A stretch of DNA of 35,219 nt from Parcubacteria group bacterium GW2011_GWA2_51_10 (GTDB lineage: Bacteria > Patescibacteriota > Minisyncoccia > Phycocordibacterales > UBA2100): positions 1 to 35,219 of the forward strand of contig LCQS01000003.1 in assembly GCA_001004265.1 (NCBI GenBank). The letters are read 5' to 3'. The notes under the pieces are model-generated. The model was not told the DNA's origin, did no database searches, and saw only the letters and a list, made by a program, of their open reading frames with translations. This document shows, one piece after another, positions 22,717 through 30,590 of the stretch; position 1 is the first letter of the stretch; every line of letters begins with the position of its first letter. The translations under genes were made by a program, and so were the position numbers.

Positions 22717-23664
22717 CTACTTTGCAAGGCCGGCGCGCTCGCGGCTAGCCGCTTTTATCTCTCCGATTTTCCCAAACAGGAGGTAGAGTAGGCAGCAAGC
22801 GATCCAGACTGTCACGATTGTTTCGGTCCTCAACAGCCAATCTGATTCACTGAAGGTGTACAGAAAGTACACGCTGCCGAACACAGAAAAGTAGATGAAG
22901 ACCGCAATCAGACCGAGGACACCCCACCAGTCGAACTGGTGCACACGCCGCGAGATCGCTTCGCGATGCTCGACGAATGCTTTGAGCGCGAGAACGATCA
23001 ATCCGCTAGCGAAGACAAGGACGAAAACAAACGTCCCGATCCACACGAAGGACAGGAGAAAATCTGCTGTCGTATAGCGTGCCATAAATCCAATTTTGCC
23101 GGGTCCGACCATGAGCGCATCGATCGAGACCGCGAACACGGCGGGAAAGACCTGTACCATGCCTTTCCACGTCATAACTGGCGCTGCTGGCTCCACGACA
23201 TCGGCTTCACCTTCGCGGGCTTTCTTGTGCACTTCCCACAAATGGTCAGTGACAAAGGCGAACGCTACGAAGTAAATCGCTGTTTGTGCTCCACCCGCCA
23301 AAACTACTGGAAGCCCGAGTGCGTCTGAAGCAATCGCTGTCCCCGCTGTCACAGCAAACGTGAACAGCGGAAAGAAAACATGCGTTGCCCCGACAAGCGA
23401 CGCGACTCCTACTGCGTCCTTCCAATCACGCAAGTGATTCCACGACAACAGCACCAACAGCATCGCGTCGATCGCGATGAGGAACGAACCCAAAACCACC
23501 ATGGTCCAGTAGTCGCCCGCGCCGGCCTCGCCGACCCGAAAAACAACGATCTCGGGATTAAATAAGGCGCGGAGTGCAGTCATTATTAGAAGACTTGCCA
23601 CCAGCAATCTCCACAACCCGCCCTTCACGTCAGATGGCCGGAGCCATTCTAAAGCCGTCAGCAT
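22717..23664 (-). CDS. Eight- or nine-helix membrane protein, unknown
   Basis: 315 aa with helices along the whole length and one charged cytoplasmic loop (HKKAREGEADVVEP). Two similar patches occur, SFLIAIDAMLLVLLSW and AVFAVSIDALMVGP, in each half. Acidic residues in IDA(M/L) motifs recall ion exporters such as MntP or TerC-like proteins, but the match is too weak for a family call. A Shine-Dalgarno-like CGGAGGT lies just before the ATG on the minus strand, unusual in this window. It is divergent from the MacA-like gene. Function unknown. Confidence 0.75.
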   Translation of the reverse strand: MLTALEWLRPSDVKGGLWRLLVASLLIMTALRALFNPEIVVFRVGEAGAGDYWTMVVLGSFLIAIDAMLLVLLSWNHLRDWKDAVGVASLVGATHVFFPLFTFAVTAGTAIASDALGLPVVLAGGAQTAIYFVAFAFVTDHLWEVHKKAREGEADVVEPAAPVMTWKGMVQVFPAVFAVSIDALMVGPGKIGFMARYTTADFLLSFVWIGTFVFVLVFASGLIVLALKAFVEHREAISRRVHQFDWWGVLGLIAVFIYFSVFGSVYFLYTFSESDWLLRTETIVTVWIACCLLYLLFGKIGEIKAASRERAGLAK

Positions 23665-23764
23665 CTCGACCTCCGTCTATGTGAATGAGAGGGGTTCTGC
23701 CCCTCCCGAACAGAAACTAGGCAGCACTATGACACAGCACAGCACTCGCGTCAACGACCGGCCG

Positions 23765-23773
23765 TGCTACAGT
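23765..23773 (+). promoter_or_regulatory. Extended -10 box TGCTACAGT, 9 nt before ATG 23783
   Basis: TGn-TACAGT ahead of ATG 23783 places the start there rather than at 23681, where the N-terminal extension looks non-coding. Confidence 0.55.
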
Positions 23774-23782
23774 GCTTTCCGT

Positions 23783-25303
23783 ATGATTCCCACGTTACTT
23801 CGAGTAAAGGCAATTGTCGCTGCGCACCCGTATATATCTAGTGGCGTTGCGATCGCATTTGTGGGAAGCATCCTATGGTTCGCAAATTCGCGAGATAACA
23901 ATTCTAATTCTGAATACGCTACTGTCACTCGCGGGACCGTTAGTCAGACAGTATCTGTGACGGGCAAGGTTGTCCCGGCAAGCGAGGCTGACCTGTCGTT
24001 CGATCGCAGTGGTCGCGTCGGCGGCGTCTATCACGCTGTGGGCGATCGTGTGGCAGCGGGGACCCTGCTTGTCTCACTCGAGAGCGGAGAGCTTTCCGCG
24101 CAGCTCGAGGCGGCGCGCGCGACAGTGCGCGCCCATGAGGCGCGTCTTGCGGAGCTCCTGCGCGGCGCGCGGGCCGAAGACATCAATGTCTCTGAAGTCG
24201 AAGTGCGGAATGCGATAGATGATGTTGTTAACGATCTTAAGAGTGCAGAAATCAAGGCGGACGATGCGATTCGAAATAAAGTTGACCAGCTGTTCAGTAA
24301 TCCGCGGAGCAATTCGCCGCAGCTCAAAATATTGACGTCAAATTCGCAGCTAGAAATTGATATTGAAGCGGGAAGAGTCGTCGTGGAGGCAATGCTCGAA
24401 TCATGGCACGCATCTCTTTCAAATGCATTTTTCAACGCGAACATGTATCAATACATCGGGGAAGCAAAGGCAAACCTTCGGACACTACAACGATTTCTCG
24501 ATCAGATTGCGCTTGCCGTGAATACACTTTCGCCTTCGAGCACGCTGTCGCAAACAACAATCGATTCATACAAGGCCGATACGCTTGCGGCGCGGACGAA
24601 CATAACGAGTGAACTTTCCGGCTTAACAGCGTCGGAGGAAAAGTTAGCTAATGCTGAATCTAAGCTTGCCTTGAAGAAAGCGGGGTCGACGCAGGAGAGC
24701 CTCGCAGCACAGCAAGCGGAGGTGGATGCGGCGAAGGCGAACGTGTCCAACCTCGAAGCGCAGCTTGGAAAGACCGTTATTCGATCTCCTATCGCCGGCG
24801 TCGTCACAAAAATGGAAGCGAAGCGTGGAGAAATTGCTGTGAGTGGCTCTGATCTAGTGTCGGTGATCTCCGACGCGAGATATGAAGTGGAAGCATTCGT
24901 CCCCGAAGCAGACATCGCAAAGATACGAGTCGGAAATGACGCGGAAGTGACGCTCGATGCGTATGGAAGCGGTGTTGTATTCGAGGCGACGGTAGTGAAA
25001 ATCGATCCGGCGGAAACAATCATTGATGGTGTGGCGACGTACAAGACGGCACTTCAGTTCAAAAAGTATGACGCGCGCGTGAAGCCCGGCATGACGGCGA
25101 ATACCGATATTGAGGGAGAAAAGCGCGAGGACGTTCTCTTTGTTCCCGGGCGTGCGATATCACAGAAGGGCACCGATAAAACAGTTCAGGTTCTCGAGGG
25201 CGAAACGGTGCGCGAGGTCAAAGTAGAGACAGGCATTCGCGGCTCGAGCGGAGATGTCGAGATTGTTTCGGGACTCAATGAGGGTGACAAAGTTAAGATC
25301 TAG
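23783..25303 (+). CDS. HlyD/MacA-like periplasmic adaptor
   Basis: 506 aa. One N-terminal helix (SGVAIAFVGSILWFAN) anchors a membrane-fusion protein. The first lipoyl half (TVSVTGKVVPASEADLSF and VYHAVGDRVAAGTLLVSLES without breaks) leads to a long coiled-coil hairpin (about 110-340: QLEAARATVRAHEARLAELL, QAEVDAAKANVSNLEAQLG), the second lipoyl half (VIRSPIAGVVTKMEAKRGEIAV) and beta-barrel and membrane-proximal domains. MacA-like proteins join a MacB-type ABC transporter. The next two genes, at 4- and 2-base gaps, are exactly that pair, so a three-gene exporter is clear. The substrate is unknown. Confidence 0.94.
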   Translation: MIPTLLRVKAIVAAHPYISSGVAIAFVGSILWFANSRDNNSNSEYATVTRGTVSQTVSVTGKVVPASEADLSFDRSGRVGGVYHAVGDRVAAGTLLVSLESGELSAQLEAARATVRAHEARLAELLRGARAEDINVSEVEVRNAIDDVVNDLKSAEIKADDAIRNKVDQLFSNPRSNSPQLKILTSNSQLEIDIEAGRVVVEAMLESWHASLSNAFFNANMYQYIGEAKANLRTLQRFLDQIALAVNTLSPSSTLSQTTIDSYKADTLAARTNITSELSGLTASEEKLANAESKLALKKAGSTQESLAAQQAEVDAAKANVSNLEAQLGKTVIRSPIAGVVTKMEAKRGEIAVSGSDLVSVISDARYEVEAFVPEADIAKIRVGNDAEVTLDAYGSGVVFEATVVKIDPAETIIDGVATYKTALQFKKYDARVKPGMTANTDIEGEKREDVLFVPGRAISQKGTDKTVQVLEGETVREVKVETGIRGSSGDVEIVSGLNEGDKVKI

Positions 25304-25307
25304 TTGC

Positions 25308-26024
25308 ATGCCATTGATCGTCGTCGAACAACTTGAGAAGACGTATTCGGAAGGCGATATTGTGACGCCAGTCCTCCGCGGCATATCGCTTGCAATCAAT
25401 AAGGGGGAATTCGTGGCCATCATGGGGCCAAGCGGCTCCGGAAAATCCACCCTCCTGCACATTCTCGGATTTCTCGACACACCCACGGCCGGCTCGTACC
25501 GTTTCGACGGGAAATCCATCGAGGAGCATTCAGAAGAAGAATTGGCGCGTGTACGCAATAAGAAATTCGGTTTTGTATTTCAGGCTTTCAATTTACTTCC
25601 ACGAACATCGGTTCTGGAAAACGTAAAATTGCCGCTCCTTTATTCCGGCGTCAACGAGGGAGAGTGGGATGCTCTTTCGCGACAGGCAATCGGCGCTGTC
25701 GGCCTCTCGCACCGCGCCGAATATGAGCCGTCACAGCTTTCGGGAGGCGAGAAACAGCGTGCGGCGATTGCTCGAGCGCTCGTGAATACGCCGCAAGTGA
25801 TTTTTGCAGATGAGCCAACCGGCAACTTGGATTCGAAATCCGGCGAACTCGTCATGGGGACAATTCAAAAAATGCACCAGGAGCGGGGTCATACGATCAT
25901 TCTTATCACACATGAGACGTACACGGCGGAATATGCAGAGCGCATCATCCGGCTCAAGGATGGCCGTATCGAAAGTGATACGAAAGTAGCGAATCGCCGA
26001 ACGGGTGATTCGTTTGTGAAGTAG
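25308..26024 (+). CDS. ABC transporter ATP-binding protein, MacB/LolD type
   Basis: 238 aa. Start at 25308, four bases after the adaptor's stop; the ORF track's 25254 start lies inside the previous gene. Walker [11 protein letters not shown]-loop [10 protein letters not shown], signature [15 protein letters not shown], Walker [14 protein letters not shown] and switch His in ILITHE are complete. It powers the permease encoded next. The pair is like MacB or FtsEX split in two chains, where ATP hydrolysis drives mechanical motion of periplasmic parts. Confidence 0.96.
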   Translation: MPLIVVEQLEKTYSEGDIVTPVLRGISLAINKGEFVAIMGPSGSGKSTLLHILGFLDTPTAGSYRFDGKSIEEHSEEELARVRNKKFGFVFQAFNLLPRTSVLENVKLPLLYSGVNEGEWDALSRQAIGAVGLSHRAEYEPSQLSGGEKQRAAIARALVNTPQVIFADEPTGNLDSKSGELVMGTIQKMHQERGHTIILITHETYTAEYAERIIRLKDGRIESDTKVANRRTGDSFVK

Positions 26025-26026
26025 AT

Positions 26027-27265
26027 ATGACAATAAAGCATATCATCAAGAGCTCGGTCGTTGGTCTCAAGACTAATAAAACTCGTTCCGCCCTTACGAT
26101 CCTTGGCATCGTGATCGGCGTGACGGCAATCATCATGGTCGTCTCGCTCGGGCAGGGCGCACGGAATCTCATTCTCGGACAGATTCAGGGTATCGGCGCG
26201 CGCGTGATTGCGATCGTGCCGGGACGTATTCCCAAAGGGCCGACTGATATTCTTGCGACACTTACCGCCTCTCTCAAAGAGCGCGATCTGTCAACGCTAA
26301 AGCGAACAGAAGATGTTCCGCACGCCGAAGAAATAATGCCCGTTGTTTTTGGAAGTGAGACAGTGTCATTTGAGGGCCAAACGTATCGTCCTACGATATT
26401 CGGAGGCACTGAACTCATGGCAGAGATTTATGACGTGTATCCCGAACGCGGGCGAAATATCTCGGAGGACGATGTGCGTGCCGCGGCGGACGTTGTAGTG
26501 CTCGGCACAAAGGTGTTAGAAACGCTTTCACCGGATCGCGATCTATTGGGCGAGCGCGTAAAAATTAAAGGCAGGAATTTTCTCGTGATCGGGATCTTGC
26601 CGAAAAAAGGCGCCGCGTCTCTCTTTAATTTCGATGACATGGCGATGGTGCCCTACACGACGGCACAGCGCTACATATTCGGAATTAAGCACTACAACCG
26701 CATCATTATCCAAGCAGATTCAGAAGAGCATGTCGCCGCGACAGTGAACGACGTGAAGGCGGCGCTACGCGCGGAGCACGGCATAACTGATCCCGAAAAA
26801 GACGACTTTGCCGTAGAAACGCAAACTGATGCCATACAAACGGTTAGCACGATCCTTAGCGCGCTGACTGTGTTTCTTGCGCTCGTCGCGGCGATATCGC
26901 TCGTTGTCGGCGGGATCGGGATCATGAACATCATGCTCGTTTCGGTCACCGAGCGCACGCGGGAGATAGGATTGCGCAAAGCGCTCGGCGCGACGAACAG
27001 AAATATTCTTGCTCAATTTCTTCTCGAGGCAGTAATCCTGACGGGTATCGGCGGGCTCATCGGCATTCTTCTCGGAGCATTGCTTTCATTCGCGATATCG
27101 CTCGTCATAACAAATGCGTTCGGTCTCCTCTGGTCGTTCACCTTCCCGATATTCGCGGCGATTCTTGGAATAGGTGTATCAAGCGCTATTGGTCTCATAT
27201 TTGGCTTGTACCCCGCACGAAAAGCCTCACGCATGAATCCTATCGAGGCACTGCGATATGAATAG
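26027..27265 (+). CDS. MacB/FtsX-type ABC transporter permease
   Basis: 412 aa, normal length. A first helix (TRSALTILGIVIGVTAIIMVVSLG) is followed by a MacB periplasmic core domain (about 50-265), then three C-terminal helices with the FtsX signature GGIGIMNIMLVSVTERTREIGLRKALGAT and the closing motif ARKASRMNPIEALRYE. It forms the membrane part of the MacA-MacB-like exporter and starts two bases after the ATPase. Directly downstream lies the end of a second, diverged permease of the same kind (see 27321-27374), which suggests replacement of a resident gene. Confidence 0.95.
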   Translation: MTIKHIIKSSVVGLKTNKTRSALTILGIVIGVTAIIMVVSLGQGARNLILGQIQGIGARVIAIVPGRIPKGPTDILATLTASLKERDLSTLKRTEDVPHAEEIMPVVFGSETVSFEGQTYRPTIFGGTELMAEIYDVYPERGRNISEDDVRAAADVVVLGTKVLETLSPDRDLLGERVKIKGRNFLVIGILPKKGAASLFNFDDMAMVPYTTAQRYIFGIKHYNRIIIQADSEEHVAATVNDVKAALRAEHGITDPEKDDFAVETQTDAIQTVSTILSALTVFLALVAAISLVVGGIGIMNIMLVSVTERTREIGLRKALGATNRNILAQFLLEAVILTGIGGLIGILLGALLSFAISLVITNAFGLLWSFTFPIFAAILGIGVSSAIGLIFGLYPARKASRMNPIEALRYE

Positions 27266-27320
27266 ACAGATCACCATTCGATAATGGCGCCCATCTCACT
27301 GGCTTTCATACGGGGCGGGT

Positions 27321-27374
27321 CCTGCTCGTCGCGCCTCAAAGCTCAATCCCATTGAAGCTCTGCGGTACGAATGA
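27321..27374 (+). pseudogene. Remnant: last 17 codons of a second MacB-like permease
   Basis: In the gap after the permease, one frame reads PARRASKLNPIEALRYE then stop, against ARKASRMNPIEALRYE in the intact gene: 14 of 17 residues equal and three conservative changes. Five of 17 codons are identical and the rest differ mostly at third positions, so it is not a recent duplicate. Upstream of the Pro the similarity fades and a stop appears in the frame at 27282. It looks like the tail of an earlier resident gene. It overlaps the promoter of the following gene. Confidence 0.75.
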
Positions 27375-27380
27375 TAAGAT
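27352..27380 (+). promoter_or_regulatory. Promoter inside the permease remnant: TTGAAG, 17 bp, TAAGAT
   Basis: A -35-like TTGAAG (27352-27357) lies within the remnant codons and a -10 box TAAGAT (27375-27380), with TGA of the remnant's stop as the extended element, at the ideal 17-bp spacing. Six bases then lead to ATG 27387. Confidence 0.65.
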
Positions 27381-27386
27381 CTCGCA

Positions 27387-27776
27387 ATGCCCGACTTCGA
27401 CAAATTTTTCAGCGACTACGGCAACATCGTGAAGCCCGCGCTTACGGTGCTCGCAGCGCTAGTGCTTTTTATGATTTGGTTTTTTTCGACGCAGGATATG
27501 CCGTCGGTGAATGTGGCAGAAGACAATGTAGCGACAACTGTACAGAGCGGCAGTACCGAGATGCAGACATTTCGATGTCAAAGCGGAAAAACAATCAAGG
27601 CTCTGATTTCTGCAAACGAAGCGCAACTGGAACTTTCGGATGGGCGCGAGATCATCATCCCGAGATCTGGTTCGCAATACGCCAATCCCGATGGAAGTTT
27701 CATTTTTTCGAGGGCAGGCAATGCCGCAACGATACGTGAAGGCGGCAGGACTACGTATACGTGTTCCTCTGCGTGA
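27387..27776 (+). CDS. Membrane-anchored MliC-like lysozyme inhibitor
   Basis: 129 aa. A single N-terminal helix (about 17-35) is followed by an extracytoplasmic MliC-type domain: FRCQSGKTIKA, LELSDGREIIIPRSGSQYAN, DGSFIFSRAGNAATI and GGRTTYTC, the last Cys pairing with the first. MliC/PliC proteins block c-type lysozymes with a loop carrying conserved Ser and Lys/Arg. For an organism living on a host cell, protection of its own wall would be sensible, but that is inference. The gene has its own promoter built over the permease remnant. Confidence 0.82.
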   Translation: MPDFDKFFSDYGNIVKPALTVLAALVLFMIWFFSTQDMPSVNVAEDNVATTVQSGSTEMQTFRCQSGKTIKALISANEAQLELSDGREIIIPRSGSQYANPDGSFIFSRAGNAATIREGGRTTYTCSSA

Positions 27777-27782
27777 TATCAT
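27774..27782 (+). promoter_or_regulatory. Extended -10 box TGATATCAT, 6 nt before lysS ATG
   Basis: The TGA stop of the MliC-like gene doubles as the TGn element, followed by TATCAT and six bases to ATG 27789. Confidence 0.65.
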
Positions 27783-27788
27783 TAAAAA

Positions 27789-29258
27789 ATGTCTGAAGAA
27801 GACATTCGAAATGAGCGGCTAAAAAAGCTGCGCATACTGCAGGAAGCGGGGATGGAAGCGTATCCCTCCTCGTCAAAGCGCACGGAAGAGGTCGCTCAAT
27901 TTCTTAGTAATTTCGAGAAGCGAGAAGAGGGTGGCGAGGCCGCGACTCTTGCTGGCAGAATCATGTCGCTACGCAGGCAGGGAGGGATTATCTTTGCTGA
28001 TATATATGATGGTTCGGGCAGAGTTCAAATTGTTCTCCTTGAGTCGGAAGTGGATAAGGAGCTTTACAATCTTTTCACGGAGTCCGTTGATATTGGCGAT
28101 TTTATCGAATGCACAGGTATCGCATACAAAACGAAGCGAGGAGAGCGCTCGCTCAAGGTGTCTTCGTGGCGGATGCTCGCCAAATCGCTTCTTCCAATTC
28201 CGGACGAGTGGTATGGAGTAAAGGACGAAGAAACGAGATTGCGGCAGCGGTATTTGGACCTCTTATTGAATCCCGATTTGCGGTCGCTCTTTGTACGCAG
28301 AGCAAAATTTTGGCAGTCGGTGCGCGATTTCTACCTCAAGAGAGGATTTCTCGAGGTGGAAACGCCGATTCTCGAAACGTCGCCCGGAGGAGCAGATGCG
28401 CGGCCTTTCGTGACACACCATAACGCACTCGACATAGATGTCTTCTTGCGCATTTCGGGAGGAGAGCTGTGGCAGAAAGAGCTACTTATCGCAGGTTTCC
28501 CAAAAGTGTTCGAGGTAGGGCGGATCTTCCGCAATGAAGGGCAATCGCGCGAGCACCTGCAGGATTACACGCAGGTCGAAAGCTATGAGGCGTATAAAGA
28601 TATGCACGAAGGAATGAAATTCGTGCAGGAACTGTATCGGCACATCGTGAAAGAGGTGTACGGGCAGTACTCATTCACAGTTGGCGAACACGAGATTGAT
28701 TTCGCGGCGGAGTGGCCGATCATCGATTTTTCCGAGAAGTTGAAGAGCCGTTATAAAATTGATCCACGAACATGCACAGATGCAGAAGCTATCACTGCGG
28801 CGCGCGACGCGGGCCTCTCCTTTTCTGACACGCCGAATAAAGTCCGCGCACTTGATTTGTTGTGGAAGCAATTACGTAAAACGATTTCGGGGCCGGCATT
28901 CCTTGTAGGAGTTCCCGTCGAACTTGAGCCGCTCGCAAAACGATCGCCGTCGAACCCGAATCAAGTCGAGCGCATTCAGGTCATCATTGCCGGCTCGGAA
29001 GTAGGAAAGGGCTACAGCGAGCTCAACGATCCGTTAGATCAGGCATCCCGCTTTGAAGAACAGCAAAAATTGCGCGAGGCAGGAGATGAGGAAGCACAGC
29101 GATTTGATCGGGAGTTCGTTCGCGCGATGGAATACGGTATGCCACCGGCATTCGGCTTCGGCGTTTCCGAGCGCTTATTCGCATTTCTCGAGAACAAGCC
29201 TGTGCATGAAGCGCAACTTTTTCCACTGATGCGCCCGCGATCCGACGATTCTTCATGA
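27789..29258 (+). CDS. lysS: Lysyl-tRNA synthetase, class II
   Basis: 489 aa. Charges tRNA-Lys. The N-terminal OB domain (GRIMSLRRQGGIIFADIYDGSG in parts, up to ~115) precedes the catalytic domain with motif 2 FEVGRIFRNEGQSREHLQDYTQVE, the Lys-specific LAKRSPSNPNQVER and YSELNDP, and motif 3. In motif 3 the usual GLGIGIDRL is GFGVSERLFAFLE, keeping the ATP-binding Arg; it is a variant form. The C-terminus ends in QLFPLMRPR. Leaderless promoter upstream. Identity firm. Confidence 0.96.
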   Translation: MSEEDIRNERLKKLRILQEAGMEAYPSSSKRTEEVAQFLSNFEKREEGGEAATLAGRIMSLRRQGGIIFADIYDGSGRVQIVLLESEVDKELYNLFTESVDIGDFIECTGIAYKTKRGERSLKVSSWRMLAKSLLPIPDEWYGVKDEETRLRQRYLDLLLNPDLRSLFVRRAKFWQSVRDFYLKRGFLEVETPILETSPGGADARPFVTHHNALDIDVFLRISGGELWQKELLIAGFPKVFEVGRIFRNEGQSREHLQDYTQVESYEAYKDMHEGMKFVQELYRHIVKEVYGQYSFTVGEHEIDFAAEWPIIDFSEKLKSRYKIDPRTCTDAEAITAARDAGLSFSDTPNKVRALDLLWKQLRKTISGPAFLVGVPVELEPLAKRSPSNPNQVERIQVIIAGSEVGKGYSELNDPLDQASRFEEQQKLREAGDEEAQRFDREFVRAMEYGMPPAFGFGVSERLFAFLENKPVHEAQLFPLMRPRSDDSS

Positions 29259-29279
29259 AATCAATAGGGGGTTGGCGTG

Positions 29280-29285
29280 TATAAT
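29280..29285 (+). promoter_or_regulatory. Consensus -10 box TATAAT for the 29318 gene
   Basis: TATAAT lies 32 bases before ATG 29318, leaving a leader of about 26 nt that holds a Shine-Dalgarno GGAGGT (29306-29311). Confidence 0.65.
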
Positions 29286-29317
29286 GACCGTCGTCGCCAA
29301 AATCATGGAGGTCTTTT

Positions 29318-29644
29318 ATGAGGCAGCGGAATCGCTTTTCCGCCCTCACGATCATGCGAAACGTTCGCGCTGTGCTGTGGCTTCAAACGCTCGCCTGGTA
29401 TTACCAGCGGCGAGTGAACCTGGCGATCTGGATGTATTCCAATCTCTACGATCGGCTCTATAGGCTGAGCGGAGGCAGGGTTGGGCATCTGTGGGGGCCG
29501 GGCGAAGTCCGCGAGATTCTACGCAAATCTCGGCGCATCACTGTCGGCGAGATGATATCCACGGGAATTAACCGCTGGCAAATCAGGATCTCGGACAGGC
29601 GCCAGCGAAGATTTCGAAAGATCGTGATTGCATTCAGGAAGTAG
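29318..29644 (+). CDS. Small basic protein, unknown
   Basis: 108 aa, strongly basic with many Arg, and aromatic-rich (VLWLQTLAWYYQRRVNLAIWMYSNLYDRLYRL, in one amphipathic stretch that could lie along a membrane). The C-terminal half (VREILRKSRRITVGEMISTGINRW) may bind nucleic acid. No family recognised. The gene is convincing because it has a consensus -10 box, a clear GGAGGT ribosome-binding site and a strong terminator beginning right at its stop codon. It uses a leader unlike most neighbours. Confidence 0.65.
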   Translation: MRQRNRFSALTIMRNVRAVLWLQTLAWYYQRRVNLAIWMYSNLYDRLYRLSGGRVGHLWGPGEVREILRKSRRITVGEMISTGINRWQIRISDRRQRRFRKIVIAFRK

Positions 29645-29675
29645 CCGCGGCGCTTTAATGGCCGCGGCTTTTTTT
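29643..29675 (+). terminator. Strong terminator after the small basic gene
   Basis: AGCCGCGGC/GCCGCGGCT, perfect 9-bp stem, loop of nine, then seven T. It begins inside the stop codon. Confidence 0.93.
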
Positions 29676-29683
29676 GGTACGAT
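29675..29683 (+). promoter_or_regulatory. Extended -10 box TGGTACGAT, 6 nt before msrA ATG
   Basis: TGn-TACGAT, then six bases, then ATG 29690; it overlaps the end of the preceding terminator's T-run. Confidence 0.6.
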
Positions 29684-29689
29684 ACAAGT

Positions 29690-30229
29690 ATGAAGACGTC
29701 GGTTTTCGGGGGAGGGTGCTTTTGGTGCACCGAAGCGGTGTTCCGGATGCTCAAGGGTATTTCAAATGTTGAACCTGGGTATGCAGGCGGATCAACTGAG
29801 AACCCGACATATGAAAATGTTTCAAGCGGTGCTACGGGACATGCGGAAGTCATTCACGTCACGTATGACGAATCACAAATTAGTTATGATGATTTACTGA
29901 CCGTTTATTTCGCTTCGCACGACCCAACGACGCCGAACAGGCAGGGGAATGATGTCGGTACTCAATATCGGTCAATAATTCTTTACGAAACGGAAGAGGA
30001 GCGGATCGCGGCCGAGCGGATGATCGCGGATTTGCAGAAGGAATTAAAGGGTGAGCGTATCGTAACGGAAGTTAAAAAACTCGAGAAGTTTTATCCGGCA
30101 GAGGATTATCACAAGAAATATTTCGAAAACAATAAAAGCGCTGCATATTGTCAGATTGTTATTGAACCGAAAATCGAAAAGATAAAAAAGCGATTTACGA
30201 AATTGCTAAACGAGCATGGAACGCAGTAA
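29690..30229 (+). CDS. msrA: Peptide methionine-(S)-S-oxide reductase
   Basis: 179 aa. It reduces the S form of methionine sulfoxide in proteins. The catalytic GGGCFWCTE (Cys10 attacks the sulfoxide, Cys13 nearby) is at the very start, followed by GYAGG, YDDLLTVYFASHDPTTPNRQGNDVGTQYRS in parts, and the C-terminal AEDYHKKYFENN. There is no signal peptide, so it acts in the cytoplasm. Its end overlaps the truncated metallopeptidase ORF by 14 bases, so the two were once coupled. Own promoter. Confidence 0.96.
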   Translation: MKTSVFGGGCFWCTEAVFRMLKGISNVEPGYAGGSTENPTYENVSSGATGHAEVIHVTYDESQISYDDLLTVYFASHDPTTPNRQGNDVGTQYRSIILYETEEERIAAERMIADLQKELKGERIVTEVKKLEKFYPAEDYHKKYFENNKSAAYCQIVIEPKIEKIKKRFTKLLNEHGTQ

Positions 30230-30581
30230 ATTTGAGGATCTTGTGCAGGAAGGGTTTGAGCTGCTTCCGGAATGGGTGAGGAAAAAAATTAAAAATGTCG
30301 CAATTTTGATAGAAGATGAGGCGTCGGCCGAAGTTCGTCGGCGCGAGCATTTGAGGAAAAACGAAACGCTTCTCGGGCTCTATCAAGGCATACCGCTATC
30401 AGCTCGAGGGGAAAATTACGGAGTCGGCGCGACGATGCCGGATACGATTACGCTCTATCAACTGCCGATTGAAGAAGCGGAAAATAGGAAATTCCCATAT
30501 AACGCTCCAATACGCGGCCGCGTATTGGAGCGTTATATAATATCTGGCATTTCGGCAAACCCGCCGCGGCGGTCATGCTAG
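30216..30581 (+). CDS. Truncated zincin-like metallopeptidase (PF06262 type), lacks HExxH
   Basis: 121 aa. The first ~88 residues match the Zincin_1/DUF1025 family: FEDLVQEGFELLPEWVRKKIKNVAILIEDE, then ETLLGLYQGIPLSARG and PDTITLYQLPIEEA. At this point full-length proteins continue to a HExxHHFG zinc site, but here the sequence turns into a 42-bp perfect palindrome and unrelated residues (NRKFPYNAPIRGRVLERYI). The active site is gone, so it is a probable pseudogene. It overlaps the 3' end of msrA. The truncation point and palindrome coincide. Confidence 0.75.
   Translation: MERSKFEDLVQEGFELLPEWVRKKIKNVAILIEDEASAEVRRREHLRKNETLLGLYQGIPLSARGENYGVGATMPDTITLYQLPIEEAENRKFPYNAPIRGRVLERYIISGISANPPRRSC
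30497..30538 (+). repeat. 42-bp perfect palindrome at the zincin truncation point
   Basis: The 21-base arm beginning ATATAACGCTCCAATACGCG is followed without spacer by its exact reverse complement; the centre is GCGGCCGC. It lies in the last part of the truncated ORF, 50 bases before tyrS. No T-run follows. It may be a mobile-element footprint, a break-repair product or a cruciform-forming signal. Confidence 0.9.
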
Positions 30582-30584
30582 TAT
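30576..30584 (+). promoter_or_regulatory. Extended -10 box TGCTAGTAT, 6 nt before tyrS ATG
   Basis: TGn-TAGTAT six bases before ATG 30591, leaderless spacing. Confidence 0.65.
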
Positions 30585-30590
30585 GCGTAA

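Noticed and set aside
22717-23664. Assignment as a MntP or TerC-like exporter
   Set aside because: Two short IDA(M/L) patches are suggestive, but the overall length and helix pattern do not allow a family call.
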